From the NCBI GenBank assembly GCA_029242545.1, contig JAQWTV010000123.1, positions 62,001 to 126,000 of the forward strand: 64,000 nt of DNA, given 5' to 3'. Origin of the DNA: Roseibacillus sp. (lineage in GTDB: Bacteria > Verrucomicrobiota > Verrucomicrobiia > Verrucomicrobiales > Akkermansiaceae). The notes beneath the pieces are model-generated. The model did not search any database and was not told where the DNA came from. It saw only the letters and a list, made by a program, of their open reading frames with translations. A program made the position numbers and the translations under genes. Positions 1 through 8,095 of the stretch are shown piece by piece. The stretch's first letter is position 1. Every line of letters begins with the position of its first letter.

Positions 1-93
1 CTCCTCACCACGGGTGAGGAATCTGGGAGCGGTGCAGAGTAGGGCGGTAGTGATCGCAGCTCCGCGGATATGACGTTCCTGAAGATGCCACAT
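1..93 (-). CDS. Possible 5' end of an unidentified gene (runs off the window)
   Basis: An open minus-strand frame runs from an ATG at 93-91 to the window edge with no stop; about 31 residues are visible, beginning MWHLQERHIRGAAITTALL. The reason to prefer this start is an AAAGGA Shine-Dalgarno-like stretch four bases before the ATG. It would follow the AP2-like gene after 28 bases, so the two could be co-transcribed. Bases 2-20 form an 8-bp stem with a 3-base loop (TCCTCACC/GGTGAGGA), which falls inside this frame. I do not recognise the protein and the piece is too short to judge; it may be chance. Confidence 0.3.
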   Translation of the reverse strand, partial: MWHLQERHIRGAAITTALLCTAPRFLTRGEE

Positions 94-121
94 CAGGTCC
101 TTTGGCTGCCTCGTCAGAAAG

Positions 122-382
122 TCACGACTTTGCCAGAAGCTTCCGCGCCTTGCGGGTGGTGGCCTGACTGAGCTTGTTGTCCACCCGGCGGGAGTTGTCG
201 ACCAGCTGAATCAGCTCGGCGAGGCTGTTTTCCGCAGCTGCCAGCGATTTTTTGGAACCCCCGTATCTTTTGTCGCTGTAATATTTGGTGAACGTAGTGC
301 CCGCTCTGCTCAGGCAGAGGCGCCAGCCTTGGAACGCTGTAGTCTCATAAGTGAAGCGGGTGAGGTTGCGTTTCGATTTCAT
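122..382 (-). CDS. Small AP2-like DNA-binding protein
   Basis: The 86-residue product has the pattern GWRLCLSRAG, FTKYYSDKRYGG, KKSLAAAENSLAEL at about residues 18-57. This resembles the compact three-strand-plus-helix AP2/integrase-arm domain found in small bacterial proteins and in homing-endonuclease or integrase N-termini. The rest is a basic tail ending RKARKLLAKS, consistent with nucleic-acid binding. The ATG at 382 was chosen because the longer frame upstream (to 589) has non-protein-like, proline-rich composition and runs into the rpoA promoter region. It is transcribed divergently from rpoA. Its target is unknown. The family assignment is from recognition of the motif and is moderately sure. 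Confidence 0.6.
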   Translation of the reverse strand: MKSKRNLTRFTYETTAFQGWRLCLSRAGTTFTKYYSDKRYGGSKKSLAAAENSLAELIQLVDNSRRVDNKLSQATTRKARKLLAKS

Positions 383-640
383 GTCGCTGGCGGGCGGGAC
401 GATATGCCTTGATGTATGAGACAATCCAATACAAAAGTGCCGAGATTTGTTAGGTTTCGGTGAGGGAGTTTTTGAGAGAGGGATGGTTGCGATTTGCGGG
501 TGCAATTTAGGGTTGCAATAGGGGGGTAGATCACCTTTAGTCCCCGGCCGCGAGACTGTATATTCGCCGTAGGTCCTCTGGGCAGCCAAAGAGTTTGGCC
601 GTCATCTCGCCAGGGGGAAACCCGGCAACACCAAAAAATA
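383..640. other. Divergent promoter region between AP2-like gene and rpoA
   Basis: This 258-base stretch holds no convincing gene. It should contain the rpoA promoter. Candidate elements on the plus strand are TTGCAA (about 513-518), 17 bases, then TTTAGT (536-541), or a TATATT at 559-564 preceded by TG; neither is close to consensus. A G-rich run (GGGGGA) lies about 20 bases before the rpoA ATG, too far for a normal Shine-Dalgarno site. A short imperfect repeat, GGTGCAAT followed by GGTTGCAAT, sits just upstream. Confidence 0.35.
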
Positions 641-1759
641 ATGTCTGAAGCACCTCTTGCTGAAAACGAAAGTGTAAGTGAGCCTATCCGGCTCGATCGG
701 TTTGAAGTTCCAAACCGTCTGATCAAAAACGAAGATACTGCCACTGATTCCTACGCGCAGTTTGTGGCCGAGCCATTCGAGCGTGGATTTGGGCATACGG
801 TGGGAAACTCCATACGCCGAGTGCTGCTATCGTCTCTTGAGGGGGCGGCAATTACTTCGGTTCGGATTGCAGGAGTCCAGCATGAGTTCTCAACCCTCCC
901 GGGAGTTGTGGAGGACGTTACGGACATCGTGCTTAATCTGAAAAAGGTGAAGTTCCGTCATCACGATAAAGAGCCCAGAGTGCTTTCGATCAAGATTGAG
1001 AAAGCCGGAGTTGTGACCGCAGGAGATATTGACGATGATAATATTTACGAGGTGATCAACAAGGATCAGGTGATCTGCACCTTGGACCGGTCAGTTAAGT
1101 TTGACTGTGAGTTTGAAGTTCAGGTGGGCCGGGGTTTTCGGACAGGTGACGAAAACAAGAGGGAGGAAATGCCGATAGGAGTGATTGCGATCGATTCGAT
1201 TTTCTCACCAGTCACGCGTGTCAAGTATGCAGTGGAAGACACACGTGTCGGCCAGATGACAGATTTTGATAAGATTATTTTTGATGTGTGGACCGACGGT
1301 CGAATCGAGCCCCATGAAGCACTACTGCATGCTTCGGCAATTCTGCGGCACCACCTCGATGTGTTTGTCAATTACGACGATGACGCGGTCGAATTCGAGG
1401 AAGCGCCAGCAGAGCAGAGCGAAGAGAACGCTGCGCTCAAGAAGCTGCTGAACATGAGCGTCAATGAGATTGAACTCTCGGTGAGGGCTGCGAACTGCCT
1501 GAACAATGCCAATATCACTTCGGTGGGTCAGCTTGCAATGAAGACGGAGGCAGAAATGCTTAAGTATCGCAACTTTGGTAAGAAATCCCTTAATGAGATC
1601 AAGGACAAGTTGTCGGAGCTGGGGCTTAGCCTTGGAATGACATTTGACCCATCGCTTCTCAGCGGGCCTATGCCATCAGTTGCTGCTCCGCGCTTGGGTG
1701 TAGAAGATGAGGCTCCTGTCGGTTTGGCAGATCTCATCGCCCAGAACATCGACGAATAA
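641..1759 (+). CDS. rpoA: DNA-directed RNA polymerase subunit alpha
   Basis: The 372-residue protein is the alpha subunit of RNA polymerase, the dimer that nucleates assembly of the core enzyme. The N-terminal domain (about 20-250) carries the signature [21 protein letters not shown]. The C-terminal domain (about 270-345) carries the helix-hairpin-helix elements around [19 protein letters not shown] and [13 protein letters not shown] that contact UP-element DNA and activators. It is longer than the E. coli protein (329) through an acidic inter-domain linker and a short tail. It is followed after 19 bases by rplQ. The usual rpsM-rpsK-rpsD genes are absent upstream; a divergent gene lies there instead. 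Confidence 0.98.
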   Translation: MSEAPLAENESVSEPIRLDRFEVPNRLIKNEDTATDSYAQFVAEPFERGFGHTVGNSIRRVLLSSLEGAAITSVRIAGVQHEFSTLPGVVEDVTDIVLNLKKVKFRHHDKEPRVLSIKIEKAGVVTAGDIDDDNIYEVINKDQVICTLDRSVKFDCEFEVQVGRGFRTGDENKREEMPIGVIAIDSIFSPVTRVKYAVEDTRVGQMTDFDKIIFDVWTDGRIEPHEALLHASAILRHHLDVFVNYDDDAVEFEEAPAEQSEENAALKKLLNMSVNEIELSVRAANCLNNANITSVGQLAMKTEAEMLKYRNFGKKSLNEIKDKLSELGLSLGMTFDPSLLSGPMPSVAAPRLGVEDEAPVGLADLIAQNIDE

Positions 1760-1778
1760 TCATCAGACTACAGAAGGT

Positions 1779-2201
1779 ATGAGGCATCGTAAGAAAACCG
1801 GAAAGCTCCAGCGTAATGCGAGTCAGAGAAAGGCTCTGCTCTCTGGGTTGGCATGCGCTTTAATCCGAGAGCGGAAAATCAGAACGACCCTTGCCAAGGC
1901 TAAGGCGCTTCGTCCCGTGGCAGAGAAGCTAGTTACTTTTGGAAAGAAGGGAGACGTGCATGCTCGTAGGCAGGCTGTAGCCTTCCTGCGCCAGAAGGAG
2001 GCAGTAAAAAAACTCTTTGAAGAGATCGCTCCTGCGTGCGCAGATCGTCAAGGTGGCTACTGTCGGATTGTAAAGCTAGGGCCTCGTTTTTCGGACTCTG
2101 CTCCCATGGCAATCATAGAGTGGGTTGATCTGGCTGTTGAGGCTGGTGCAGAGGAAGAGGAAGAGGTCGAGGAAGTAGCTGAGGCCACCGCGGACTCCTA
2201 A
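1779..2201 (+). CDS. rplQ: 50S ribosomal protein L17
   Basis: The 140-residue protein starts [20 protein letters not shown], the typical L17 N-terminus, and continues with the [23 protein letters not shown] stretch that lies near the exit tunnel of the 50S subunit. The C-terminus has an acidic run ([16 protein letters not shown]), an extension beyond the ~120-residue core. The ATG at 1779 is set by homology; an AGAAGG lies only one base before it, an unusually tight spacing. It forms a two-gene unit with rpoA and is closed by the terminator at 2234-2261. Confidence 0.97.
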   Translation: MRHRKKTGKLQRNASQRKALLSGLACALIRERKIRTTLAKAKALRPVAEKLVTFGKKGDVHARRQAVAFLRQKEAVKKLFEEIAPACADRQGGYCRIVKLGPRFSDSAPMAIIEWVDLAVEAGAEEEEEVEEVAEATADS

Positions 2202-2233
2202 GCTTGCTAGTAAAAATACTATTTTCTCATCAG

Positions 2234-2261
2234 CGCTCTCCCTTTCAGGGAGAGCGTTTTT
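2234..2261 (+). terminator. Intrinsic terminator of rpoA-rplQ
   Basis: A perfect 10-bp stem, CGCTCTCCCT (2234-2243) and AGGGAGAGCG (2247-2256), with a TTC loop, is followed by TTTTT (2257-2261). It lies 32 bases after the rplQ stop, so it closes the two-gene unit. It is the cleanest Rho-independent terminator in the window. Confidence 0.9.
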
Positions 2262-2341
2262 AGTATCTAAAAGTTAAGGTCACCTCGGGAGACCGCCGAC
2301 GTTTCCATCTGGCACCTGTTTTCTACGGCTGAGACAGGTAG

Positions 2342-2806
2342 CTAGGTTGCACTTATATGGACCAGGCTACCCGTTGGAATGATTTCGTAAAGAGAGGCGA
2401 CATCATGTCTCTTCATTCGGATGCAGCCGTGAGAGGTGGCGGATCCGATCGTAGCCTCGTGGTTGGTCCCGTGGATATAGATAAAACGTTGGAAGGTATT
2501 CTCATTGTGCTCCTCAAGGCCACTAAGCCGTAGAATACGGCCGAGGATAAGATCATCATCAGATGTTTCTCCAGTCCATTGGCCCATCGGTTTACGGCCC
2601 TTAAAAATGGTGTTCAATGATTGTCCCTTTCCATACTTCTCACAGATTTTGAAAGTCCCAAGGGGGGTCCTGAGGCTGCCCTCCTCGTTGCCGGTGCCGA
2701 ACATGGAAGTTGATATCGGATAAGAGCGGGTCTTTTCGTCTCCGTCCCAGAGCTCAAGCAGCTGAAAGGATATAAGGACCTTGAGGACGGGGGTTGCCAT
2801 GGGCAT
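2342..2806 (-). CDS. L,D-transpeptidase catalytic (YkuD) domain protein
   Basis: The 154-residue protein is almost entirely a YkuD catalytic domain. The active-site motif is complete: His112-Gly113, then SHGCIRM at 125-131 with Cys128 as nucleophile. Such enzymes make or edit 3-3 cross-links, or attach proteins to peptidoglycan, outside the cytoplasmic membrane. No signal peptide is visible at this start (MPMATPVLKVLISF), which is odd for a periplasmic enzyme; another start may be used. It begins 11 bases after the bioB stop and is probably co-transcribed with it. The pairing with biotin synthesis has no obvious functional logic. Confidence 0.85.
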   Translation of the reverse strand: MPMATPVLKVLISFQLLELWDGDEKTRSYPISTSMFGTGNEEGSLRTPLGTFKICEKYGKGQSLNTIFKGRKPMGQWTGETSDDDLILGRILRLSGLEEHNENTFQRFIYIHGTNHEATIGSATSHGCIRMKRHDVASLYEIIPTGSLVHISAT

Positions 2807-2817
2807 ATATGCCGTGC

Positions 2818-3813
2818 CTACTCGGCTGCCGGAGAGAGAGGTCTTTCCGGGCTGGAGCAGGGGGGTGGGGTGGTCCGATCAGAGGCCTTGGCCTCCAGTC
2901 CGAGCCTTTCCAGGAGCGCTAGGTCATTTTCCACGGCGGGGTTGGCAGCGGTGAGAAGTTTGTCTCCGTAGAATATTGAATTTGCCCCGGCAAAAAAGCA
3001 GAGAGCCTGAGCTTCGTCAGAGAGTCGAGTGCGTCCTGCGGATAATCGCACTCGTGCGGCGGGGACTGAGATGCGCGTCAGCGCTATCAGCCGGGCAACA
3101 TCGAATGCGTCTATGGACTTGTTCTCCGAAAGAGGAGTGCCCGGCATCGGCATAAGCGAGTTGACAGGTATGCTCTCAGGGGGAGGATTGAATTCTGAGA
3201 TGACCTCGAGCATTTTGAGGCGATCCTTCACTTCCTCGCCAAGGCCAAGAATGCCACCGCAGCAGACCGACATCCCAGCATCCTGGACATTCCTAATCGT
3301 ATTAAGCCGGTCCTGAAAGGTGTGTGTGGTAACAACGTTAGGGTAATGTTCCGGTGAGGTATCGATATTATGATTGTAGGCAGTGACGCCAGCCTCTCTG
3401 AGGGCAGAAGCCTCCTCTGCTCCCAGTTCTCCAAGGGTTACGCATACCTCCATATTGAGAGCTGCAACTTCGCGGACGATCTCGAGGACGGAATCGAATC
3501 GCCGCGTTCCAACACGCACTCCTCGCCACGCAGCTCCCATACAAAAACGTGTAGAGCCATGCGCCTTGGCTGCACGGGCTCGGTCGAGGACCTCGTTCTT
3601 CTCCATGAGGCGCTCTGCGGCTACCCCAGAGCTGTAACGAGCTGATTGAGCACAGTAGGAACAGTCCTCGGAGCAGCCTCCAGTTTTTATGGAGAGAAGG
3701 GTGCATAACTGCACGCTGGAGTCGGACCAGTGTTCCTCATGAACCCTCCTTGCCATCTGGAGAAGTTCGAAAAAGGGCAGATTGTAGAGTTTTTCTAGGT
3801 CAGAGTAGAGCAT
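2818..3813 (-). CDS. bioB: Biotin synthase
   Basis: A 331-residue radical SAM enzyme that inserts sulfur into dethiobiotin, the last step of biotin synthesis. The 4Fe-4S cysteines are Cys47, Cys51 and Cys54 in GGCSEDCSYCAQS. Further landmarks are YNHNIDTSPEHY, CCGGILGLGE and the IPVNSLMPMPGTP loop, all typical of BioB, including the conserved arginine region RVRLSAGR for the 2Fe-2S cluster. The C-terminal ~25 residues (proline/serine-rich) are an extension. No other bio genes lie in the window. Start set by the ATG at 3813. Confidence 0.97.
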   Translation of the reverse strand: MLYSDLEKLYNLPFFELLQMARRVHEEHWSDSSVQLCTLLSIKTGGCSEDCSYCAQSARYSSGVAAERLMEKNEVLDRARAAKAHGSTRFCMGAAWRGVRVGTRRFDSVLEIVREVAALNMEVCVTLGELGAEEASALREAGVTAYNHNIDTSPEHYPNVVTTHTFQDRLNTIRNVQDAGMSVCCGGILGLGEEVKDRLKMLEVISEFNPPPESIPVNSLMPMPGTPLSENKSIDAFDVARLIALTRISVPAARVRLSAGRTRLSDEAQALCFFAGANSIFYGDKLLTAANPAVENDLALLERLGLEAKASDRTTPPPCSSPERPLSPAAE

Positions 3814-3831
3814 GTGAATCTCAATCGTCGT

Positions 3832-4515
3832 TTAATGAATCCATGATCCTGAGACTGTAGGCATGATGCCTTGGCCAATCCCGCTATAGTCGGTTTTTCC
3901 GATTGCCCCAATCAGGTGATTTCCGATCTGAAGACGCCATGTACGGCTCATGCTTTCCCCGGTATGACATCCGTAGCTCTGGCATCGTGCTTCTGGGTGA
4001 AACACGCTTCGCTTTATTTTGGAAAGATCTTTTTGATGAATCCACGCTTTCGAGATAGCCATGATTTCACTGCTATAATCCAAAAGGAAGGCATAGCGAT
4101 TAGAGTGGCCAAAAAAGTCGAACGTCCGAATTGACCGAGATGACCGTGCATTGATCGCCTTGATTGCCTGTTCTCCACTCTCGATCCAGATTAACTCGCA
4201 TTTCCTTTTTTTGGCGAGGGACTCGATCCAAGCTGCGTAGGGTTTGTCGTCTGCGTTGGCGCGATTCAGGTAGCCCCGACGATAGACGAGCCATACGATG
4301 TTCGCATCTTCTCCATGATCCAGGCGAAGCTGGGACATGCGCAGGGTAGAGGCCCGGACAAAATTGGCCCACCAGCGATCGTGCTGTTCGTGTTCCTTTC
4401 TCAGGTCTTCCCACTGGCGCAGTGCAGGGCCGCCGCAGAGGATTACGTGATCATCAGCACTCGCGACGAGGAGAGTTGCAGGAAGAAAACAAGAGAGGAG
4501 GAGACCTAATCTCAC
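3832..4515 (-). CDS. Exported protein with a possible clan CD-like His/Cys dyad
   Basis: I place the start at a GTG (4515) because the following residues VRLGLLLSCFLPATLLVASA form a signal peptide; the longer frame upstream is proline-rich and not protein-like. The mature part of this 227-residue product is not a family I can name. It has a beta-strand followed by FFGHSN (His at about residue 137) and later CQSYGCHTGES (Cys at about 183). A strand-His-Gly/Ser block followed by strand-Gly-Cys resembles the catalytic dyad layout of clan CD cysteine peptidases (caspase, CHAT, gingipain). That link is inference. It lies 18 bases upstream of bioB on the same strand. Confidence 0.65.
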   Translation of the reverse strand: MRLGLLLSCFLPATLLVASADDHVILCGGPALRQWEDLRKEHEQHDRWWANFVRASTLRMSQLRLDHGEDANIVWLVYRRGYLNRANADDKPYAAWIESLAKKRKCELIWIESGEQAIKAINARSSRSIRTFDFFGHSNRYAFLLDYSSEIMAISKAWIHQKDLSKIKRSVFHPEARCQSYGCHTGESMSRTWRLQIGNHLIGAIGKTDYSGIGQGIMPTVSGSWIH

Positions 4516-4661
4516 GTGCTCAGAATGGGTCAGGGGGAGGCCAGGGGCAAGGAGGGAGTGCCGGCAGTTCTCCGAAATGGGACTTAACGGGGGTGGCAAG
4601 GGGTAGGCCACACTGCAGTCCCCGATTGACGATTAGCCGCTCCCTGGTAACGCTGAAGCGT

Positions 4662-5087
4662 GTGAACGTGTTCCTCGTAGACTTCGTTGAAGCAGAGGCC
4701 GAAATCAGGGCTGTGCGAGATCAGGTATTCGGCGAAGAGCAGGGAGTTCCGGAGAGTATTAACTGGGATGGGCACGATGGGAAGTGCCTGCATGTGGTCG
4801 TCAGAGATGGGGATCAAAAGGTGATTGGGACGGGCCGACTCGCGCCTTGTGGAAAAATTGGGAGGTTAGCAGTAATGAGGAGTTTCCGCGGCAGCGGTGT
4901 AGGAGGAGAGGTGCTTGCGAGACTGCTTTGCGCTGCGAGGGATTCACAGTTATCAGAGGTATTTTTGCATGCTCAGACCGCAGCGATCGGATTTTATGAG
5001 CAGCAAGGATTTGAGGTTGCCGGATCTCCGTTTTTTGAGGCTGGCATTGAGCACTTTCGGATGGCGAGAAGTCTTCAGGAAAGATGA
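4662..5087 (+). CDS. GNAT family N-acetyltransferase
   Basis: The 141-residue domain matches the ElaA/YjcF-like GNAT type: VRDQVFGEEQGVPESINWDGHD at the N-terminus, then the acetyl-CoA binding segment GKIGRLAVMRSFRGSGVGGEVL (motif A, R/Q-x-x-G-x-G) and AIGFYEQQGFEVAGSPFFEAGIEHFRM at the C-terminus. These proteins transfer an acetyl group from acetyl-CoA to an amine; the substrate is unknown. The upstream part of the open frame (from 4422) overlaps the opposite-strand gene and is not protein-like, so a GTG near 4662 (or 4668) is the probable start. It is convergent with the PatB/MalY gene. Confidence 0.8.
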   Translation: MNVFLVDFVEAEAEIRAVRDQVFGEEQGVPESINWDGHDGKCLHVVVRDGDQKVIGTGRLAPCGKIGRLAVMRSFRGSGVGGEVLARLLCAARDSQLSEVFLHAQTAAIGFYEQQGFEVAGSPFFEAGIEHFRMARSLQER

Positions 5088-5101
5088 GCTCGGGCAACAT
5101 T

Positions 5102-6247
5102 CTAGGATCTATTCTCCATTGCTTTTCTGATTTCGGAGATCGCCTCCTCCAAGTGAGATCGACTACAGCCGAAATTGAGTCTGGCATGTCCCTGTTCGCC
5201 GAAATAGCGACCGTCCGAGAGGAAGATCTTTGCCTCTTTTTCGAGGAATAAGGCAGGATCGGCAATGCCAGTCTGGTGAAAGTTCATCCAGGCGAGGTAG
5301 GTGGCCTCAATATTAGGAATTTTTATAGAGGTCATTTCATCGCGACAAAACCTGGTAATCAGATCACGGTTGCTTCGAAGATAGGAAATCAACTCTAGTC
5401 GCCACGGCTCCCCGTGTCGGTAGGCCGCTTCTGCTGAGTGGTAACCGAGGCAATTGATCTCCGCAAGAGTGTGTCCCTCTGCTGAAACGAAGCGCTTTTT
5501 TAGATTTTGGTCTGGGATGACCGCATACGCGTATCCCATTCCGGCGATGTTGAAGGTTTTACTGGGCGATAAAAGGGTGATGGTTCGTTCTTTGTAGCAT
5601 TCAGGTAGGCGCATGGCCGTGAAATGTGGAGTGCGCACCTCATCTAGAATGAGATCACAGTGAATTTCGTCTGAAACGAGAATCATGTTGTGACGCTCAC
5701 AAAATGCTGCCAGTTGCATTATTTCGCTTTCGGAAAAAACCCGACCAAGGGGGTTCTGAGGGTTGCTCAAGAGAAAGAGTCGTGTGCTTGGAGTTACCGC
5801 CTTTTCAAGACCGTCCCAGTCGAAGGTCCATGTCTCGCCGTCAGTAATGTAGGGAACGGTCGTCAGACGCAGCTTTGCGTCCTTGTGAACGTGTAGAAAC
5901 GGAGGGTAGATAGGAGTGCAGGTCAGGACGCAGTCGTTTTCTTCGGCAAATGCCCTGCAAGCGAGAGATAATGCAGGAACTAGACCTCCGAGGTGAACGA
6001 GATCGTCAGGCGAGCTCGACACCTCATGTCTGGTTCGAAGGTAATCGAGAATCGACTCGACGAGTCCATCATGAGGTATCGCGTAGCCAAAGACCCCATG
6101 TTCGACGCGCCTCTGGAGTGCGGCAATCACCTCAGGAGGCGAAAGAAAATCCATATCAGCCACCCAGTAGGGCCGAAGCTCCGGGCGCTGGTCCCACTTC
6201 AGGGAGCCAGTGCCTCTCCTCGAGGGTATGACGTCAAAAACAGACAT
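5102..6247 (-). CDS. PatB/MalY-type PLP-dependent C-S lyase / aminotransferase
   Basis: A 381-residue fold-type I PLP enzyme. Landmarks are PYWVADMDFLSPPEV at the N-terminus (the MalY/PatB signature), SNPQNPLGRVF, VSDEIHCDLI with the PLP-binding Asp193, and LLSPSKTFNIAG with Lys230 as the Schiff-base lysine. Members cleave cystathionine or cysteine S-conjugates; some act as aminotransferases. The start ATG at 6247 begins MSVFDVIPSRRGTGSLKWD, typical of the family. It is transcribed after hslO with a 31-base gap and may be part of the same run as the methyltransferase. Confidence 0.9.
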   Translation of the reverse strand: MSVFDVIPSRRGTGSLKWDQRPELRPYWVADMDFLSPPEVIAALQRRVEHGVFGYAIPHDGLVESILDYLRTRHEVSSSPDDLVHLGGLVPALSLACRAFAEENDCVLTCTPIYPPFLHVHKDAKLRLTTVPYITDGETWTFDWDGLEKAVTPSTRLFLLSNPQNPLGRVFSESEIMQLAAFCERHNMILVSDEIHCDLILDEVRTPHFTAMRLPECYKERTITLLSPSKTFNIAGMGYAYAVIPDQNLKKRFVSAEGHTLAEINCLGYHSAEAAYRHGEPWRLELISYLRSNRDLITRFCRDEMTSIKIPNIEATYLAWMNFHQTGIADPALFLEKEAKIFLSDGRYFGEQGHARLNFGCSRSHLEEAISEIRKAMENRS

Positions 6248-6278
6248 TCCCTGATCGAAAGCTCAGCAAGACAGGAAG

Positions 6279-7043
6279 TCAAATCATGTCCCTTGTAACC
6301 GAGAATTTCGCTGCGCATCGCGGGCATTGAATGGAAATTGCGGGTTCGTCCTTGAACAGCTCGTCAGGTTTCTCCCGCCAACCTCCAAGAATAGGTAAAA
6401 TCCGGTCGAGATCGCATCCGCAGTTCCAGCGGAACCTTCTTGTTTCAAGAGTCTTTGTCTCCTCGACCTGTTGAATCCTGGCCGCATCCCGGGTGTCGAT
6501 AGAGTGGAACCAGTCCTCGTCAAAGTCCGGCTGAGCGGCAAGGAGCACATAGTTTTCGTCGGGCAACCGAAAGATTCTTCCTGGCCGCTGCTCGGAGCGT
6601 TCATAGAGCTTCTCGACCCATTCTAGGGGATCACTGGTATCCAATTGGAGAGAGCTCATTCGGGGTTCCTTGTCCGCTACGGTTGTTTGCGAATAGAAAA
6701 GATTATGGGGAGGTTCACGAACATCCTCGGTGAAGCACCTTCCTGTGATGTGCTCGTTGATGGATGATCCGGTGACAAAAAGGTTCACACGAGGAGCTCG
6801 CAGGCTTGCCGTCCAGGCTATCGTCTCAGCCCAAGGACGGGCTACAAGGTGAAGGACAAGCATGGCCATGGCGTCCTTCAGTTTGCTATCAAGTTCCTCG
6901 GTAAGCCGTATGCCATGCTGCATCAGATGAAGGTAATAGTCTGTGTAAATGGAGGTGAAACACCCCCTGACCATTAGGGTATTACGGTGTCTTACGAAAA
7001 CGGATTCAACTTTAACGAATTCCTCTGTAATATCCTTGTTCAT
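6279..7043 (-). CDS. hslO: Hsp33-family redox-regulated chaperone
   Basis: A 254-residue cytosolic protein. The C-terminal zinc-binding cysteines are laid out as Cys208-x-Cys210 and Cys240-x-x-Cys243, the CxC/CxxC redox switch of Hsp33, in WNCGCDLDRIL and ISIQCPRCAAKF. Under oxidation the cysteines form disulfides and the protein becomes a holdase. It is somewhat shorter than the ~290-residue E. coli protein, and the N-terminal domain is divergent. It begins 18 bases after the stop of the DNA methyltransferase gene, which suggests co-transcription. Confidence 0.85.
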   Translation of the reverse strand: MNKDITEEFVKVESVFVRHRNTLMVRGCFTSIYTDYYLHLMQHGIRLTEELDSKLKDAMAMLVLHLVARPWAETIAWTASLRAPRVNLFVTGSSINEHITGRCFTEDVREPPHNLFYSQTTVADKEPRMSSLQLDTSDPLEWVEKLYERSEQRPGRIFRLPDENYVLLAAQPDFDEDWFHSIDTRDAARIQQVEETKTLETRRFRWNCGCDLDRILPILGGWREKPDELFKDEPAISIQCPRCAAKFSVTRDMI

Positions 7044-7061
7044 TGGGAGTTGCTAGGAAAG

Positions 7062-8015
7062 TTAAAGAGGGAGTTCGGGGTCGGAAGGAGAGCTGCTGTC
7101 CGCAACATCATACTGAAAGTTCTCTGAGTCTGTGGATTCAATCCGGTCTTTTGCAATCTGAAGATACTCCTCATCGATCTCAAAGCCGATACAGGTCTGA
7201 ATATTGAGTTTTTTTGCCGCTATCGCTGAGGATCCAATGCCGAGAAATGGGTCCAGCAGCACGGTGCTCTCACCTTGGCCCTGGAGCCTGATGCACTGCT
7301 CAACGAGGGAAGGCGGATAAGTGGCAGGGTGCGGGCGTTGGTCCTTTCGCGAACGGATCGTTTCGTAAGGGATGAACCAGGTGTTGCCGCGGCACCTTTT
7401 ATCGTAGCCTCCGGTATGCTTCCAGCGCTTGATATTCGATTTGTCAGCGTAGGGTACTCCGGCTGACCGACGGTCAATTTGGGTTGAGCCGCTCTTTGTC
7501 AGGTGAAAGACAAATTCGTGACAGTCGTTCACGTATCGCGCTGAGTTGATGGGCTTGAAATGGCCGGCACTGATGGTTTCTTTGTCACGGGTTTCAATCG
7601 AGATTGATTTGATCCAGTGGAAGGTGTTCTGCAGGATAAACAGCTCTGGAGAGGTTAGGGCAAGGAGGAGCTGGTGAGGTAGAAGAGGATTGCTGGGCGA
7701 TCCCGATAGATTGAGAAAGAACGAGCCGTCTGGGCGCAGGAGCCTTTGGACCTCGAGGGACCAGGCGCTACACCATTCGAGAAAGCTGGCCCTCGGCGAA
7801 TCGTCGGCATAGCTACGATAGTTGAGTCCAAGGTTATACGGTGGAGAAGTGACTACCAGATCGACGCTTTCGCTCTCAAGTTCTCGCATTCCTGCCAGGC
7901 AGTCACCGTGATGAAGTTGGAAGGAGGTTGCGATTGTTCTAAGGGGCGGGGATCGTTGAAGCCTGTGGCGAGTAATGAGCGACCGCAAGTCCGGGTTTAC
8001 TAGCGGCAATAACAT
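7062..8015 (-). CDS. Orphan DNA methyltransferase, beta class (N4-cytosine or N6-adenine)
   Basis: The catalytic motif IV TSPPYNLGL is near the N-terminus (residues 56-63) and the S-adenosylmethionine-binding motif I DPFLGIGSSAIAAK near the C-terminus (255-268). This order defines beta-class amino methyltransferases. The SPPY form is common in N4-cytosine enzymes but also occurs in N6-adenine ones. The target recognition region lies between (about 140-240). No restriction endonuclease or specificity gene is next to it, so it is either a solitary epigenetic methylase or the remnant of a system. It is divergent from the TetR gene across an 80-base region. Confidence 0.9.
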   Translation of the reverse strand: MLLPLVNPDLRSLITRHRLQRSPPLRTIATSFQLHHGDCLAGMRELESESVDLVVTSPPYNLGLNYRSYADDSPRASFLEWCSAWSLEVQRLLRPDGSFFLNLSGSPSNPLLPHQLLLALTSPELFILQNTFHWIKSISIETRDKETISAGHFKPINSARYVNDCHEFVFHLTKSGSTQIDRRSAGVPYADKSNIKRWKHTGGYDKRCRGNTWFIPYETIRSRKDQRPHPATYPPSLVEQCIRLQGQGESTVLLDPFLGIGSSAIAAKKLNIQTCIGFEIDEEYLQIAKDRIESTDSENFQYDVADSSSPSDPELPL

Positions 8016-8044
8016 TCACAAAATCAATGACTTATGATTTCCCA

Positions 8045-8063
8045 AAATTTATGGGATAAATTT
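8045..8063. promoter_or_regulatory. Perfect inverted repeat, candidate operator 1
   Basis: AAATTTAT-GGG-ATAAATTT is a perfect 8-3-8 palindrome in the 80-base gap between the divergent methyltransferase and tetR genes. An overlapping TCCCA-N7-TGGGA inverted repeat spans 8040-8056. The placement fits an operator for the adjacent TetR-type repressor, but no binding evidence exists. Confidence 0.5.
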
Positions 8064-8074
8064 AGGTTGACCGG

Positions 8075-8090
8075 TAAAACTTCCGTTTTA
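8075..8090. promoter_or_regulatory. Perfect inverted repeat, candidate operator 2
   Basis: TAAAAC-TTCC-GTTTTA is a perfect 6-4-6 inverted repeat ending five bases before the tetR ATG. TTGACC at 8067-8072 may be a -35 element, so a bound repressor would cover the promoter or start region of the efflux operon. TetR-family autoregulation through such palindromes is common. Confidence 0.5.
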
Positions 8091-8095
8091 AGCAT

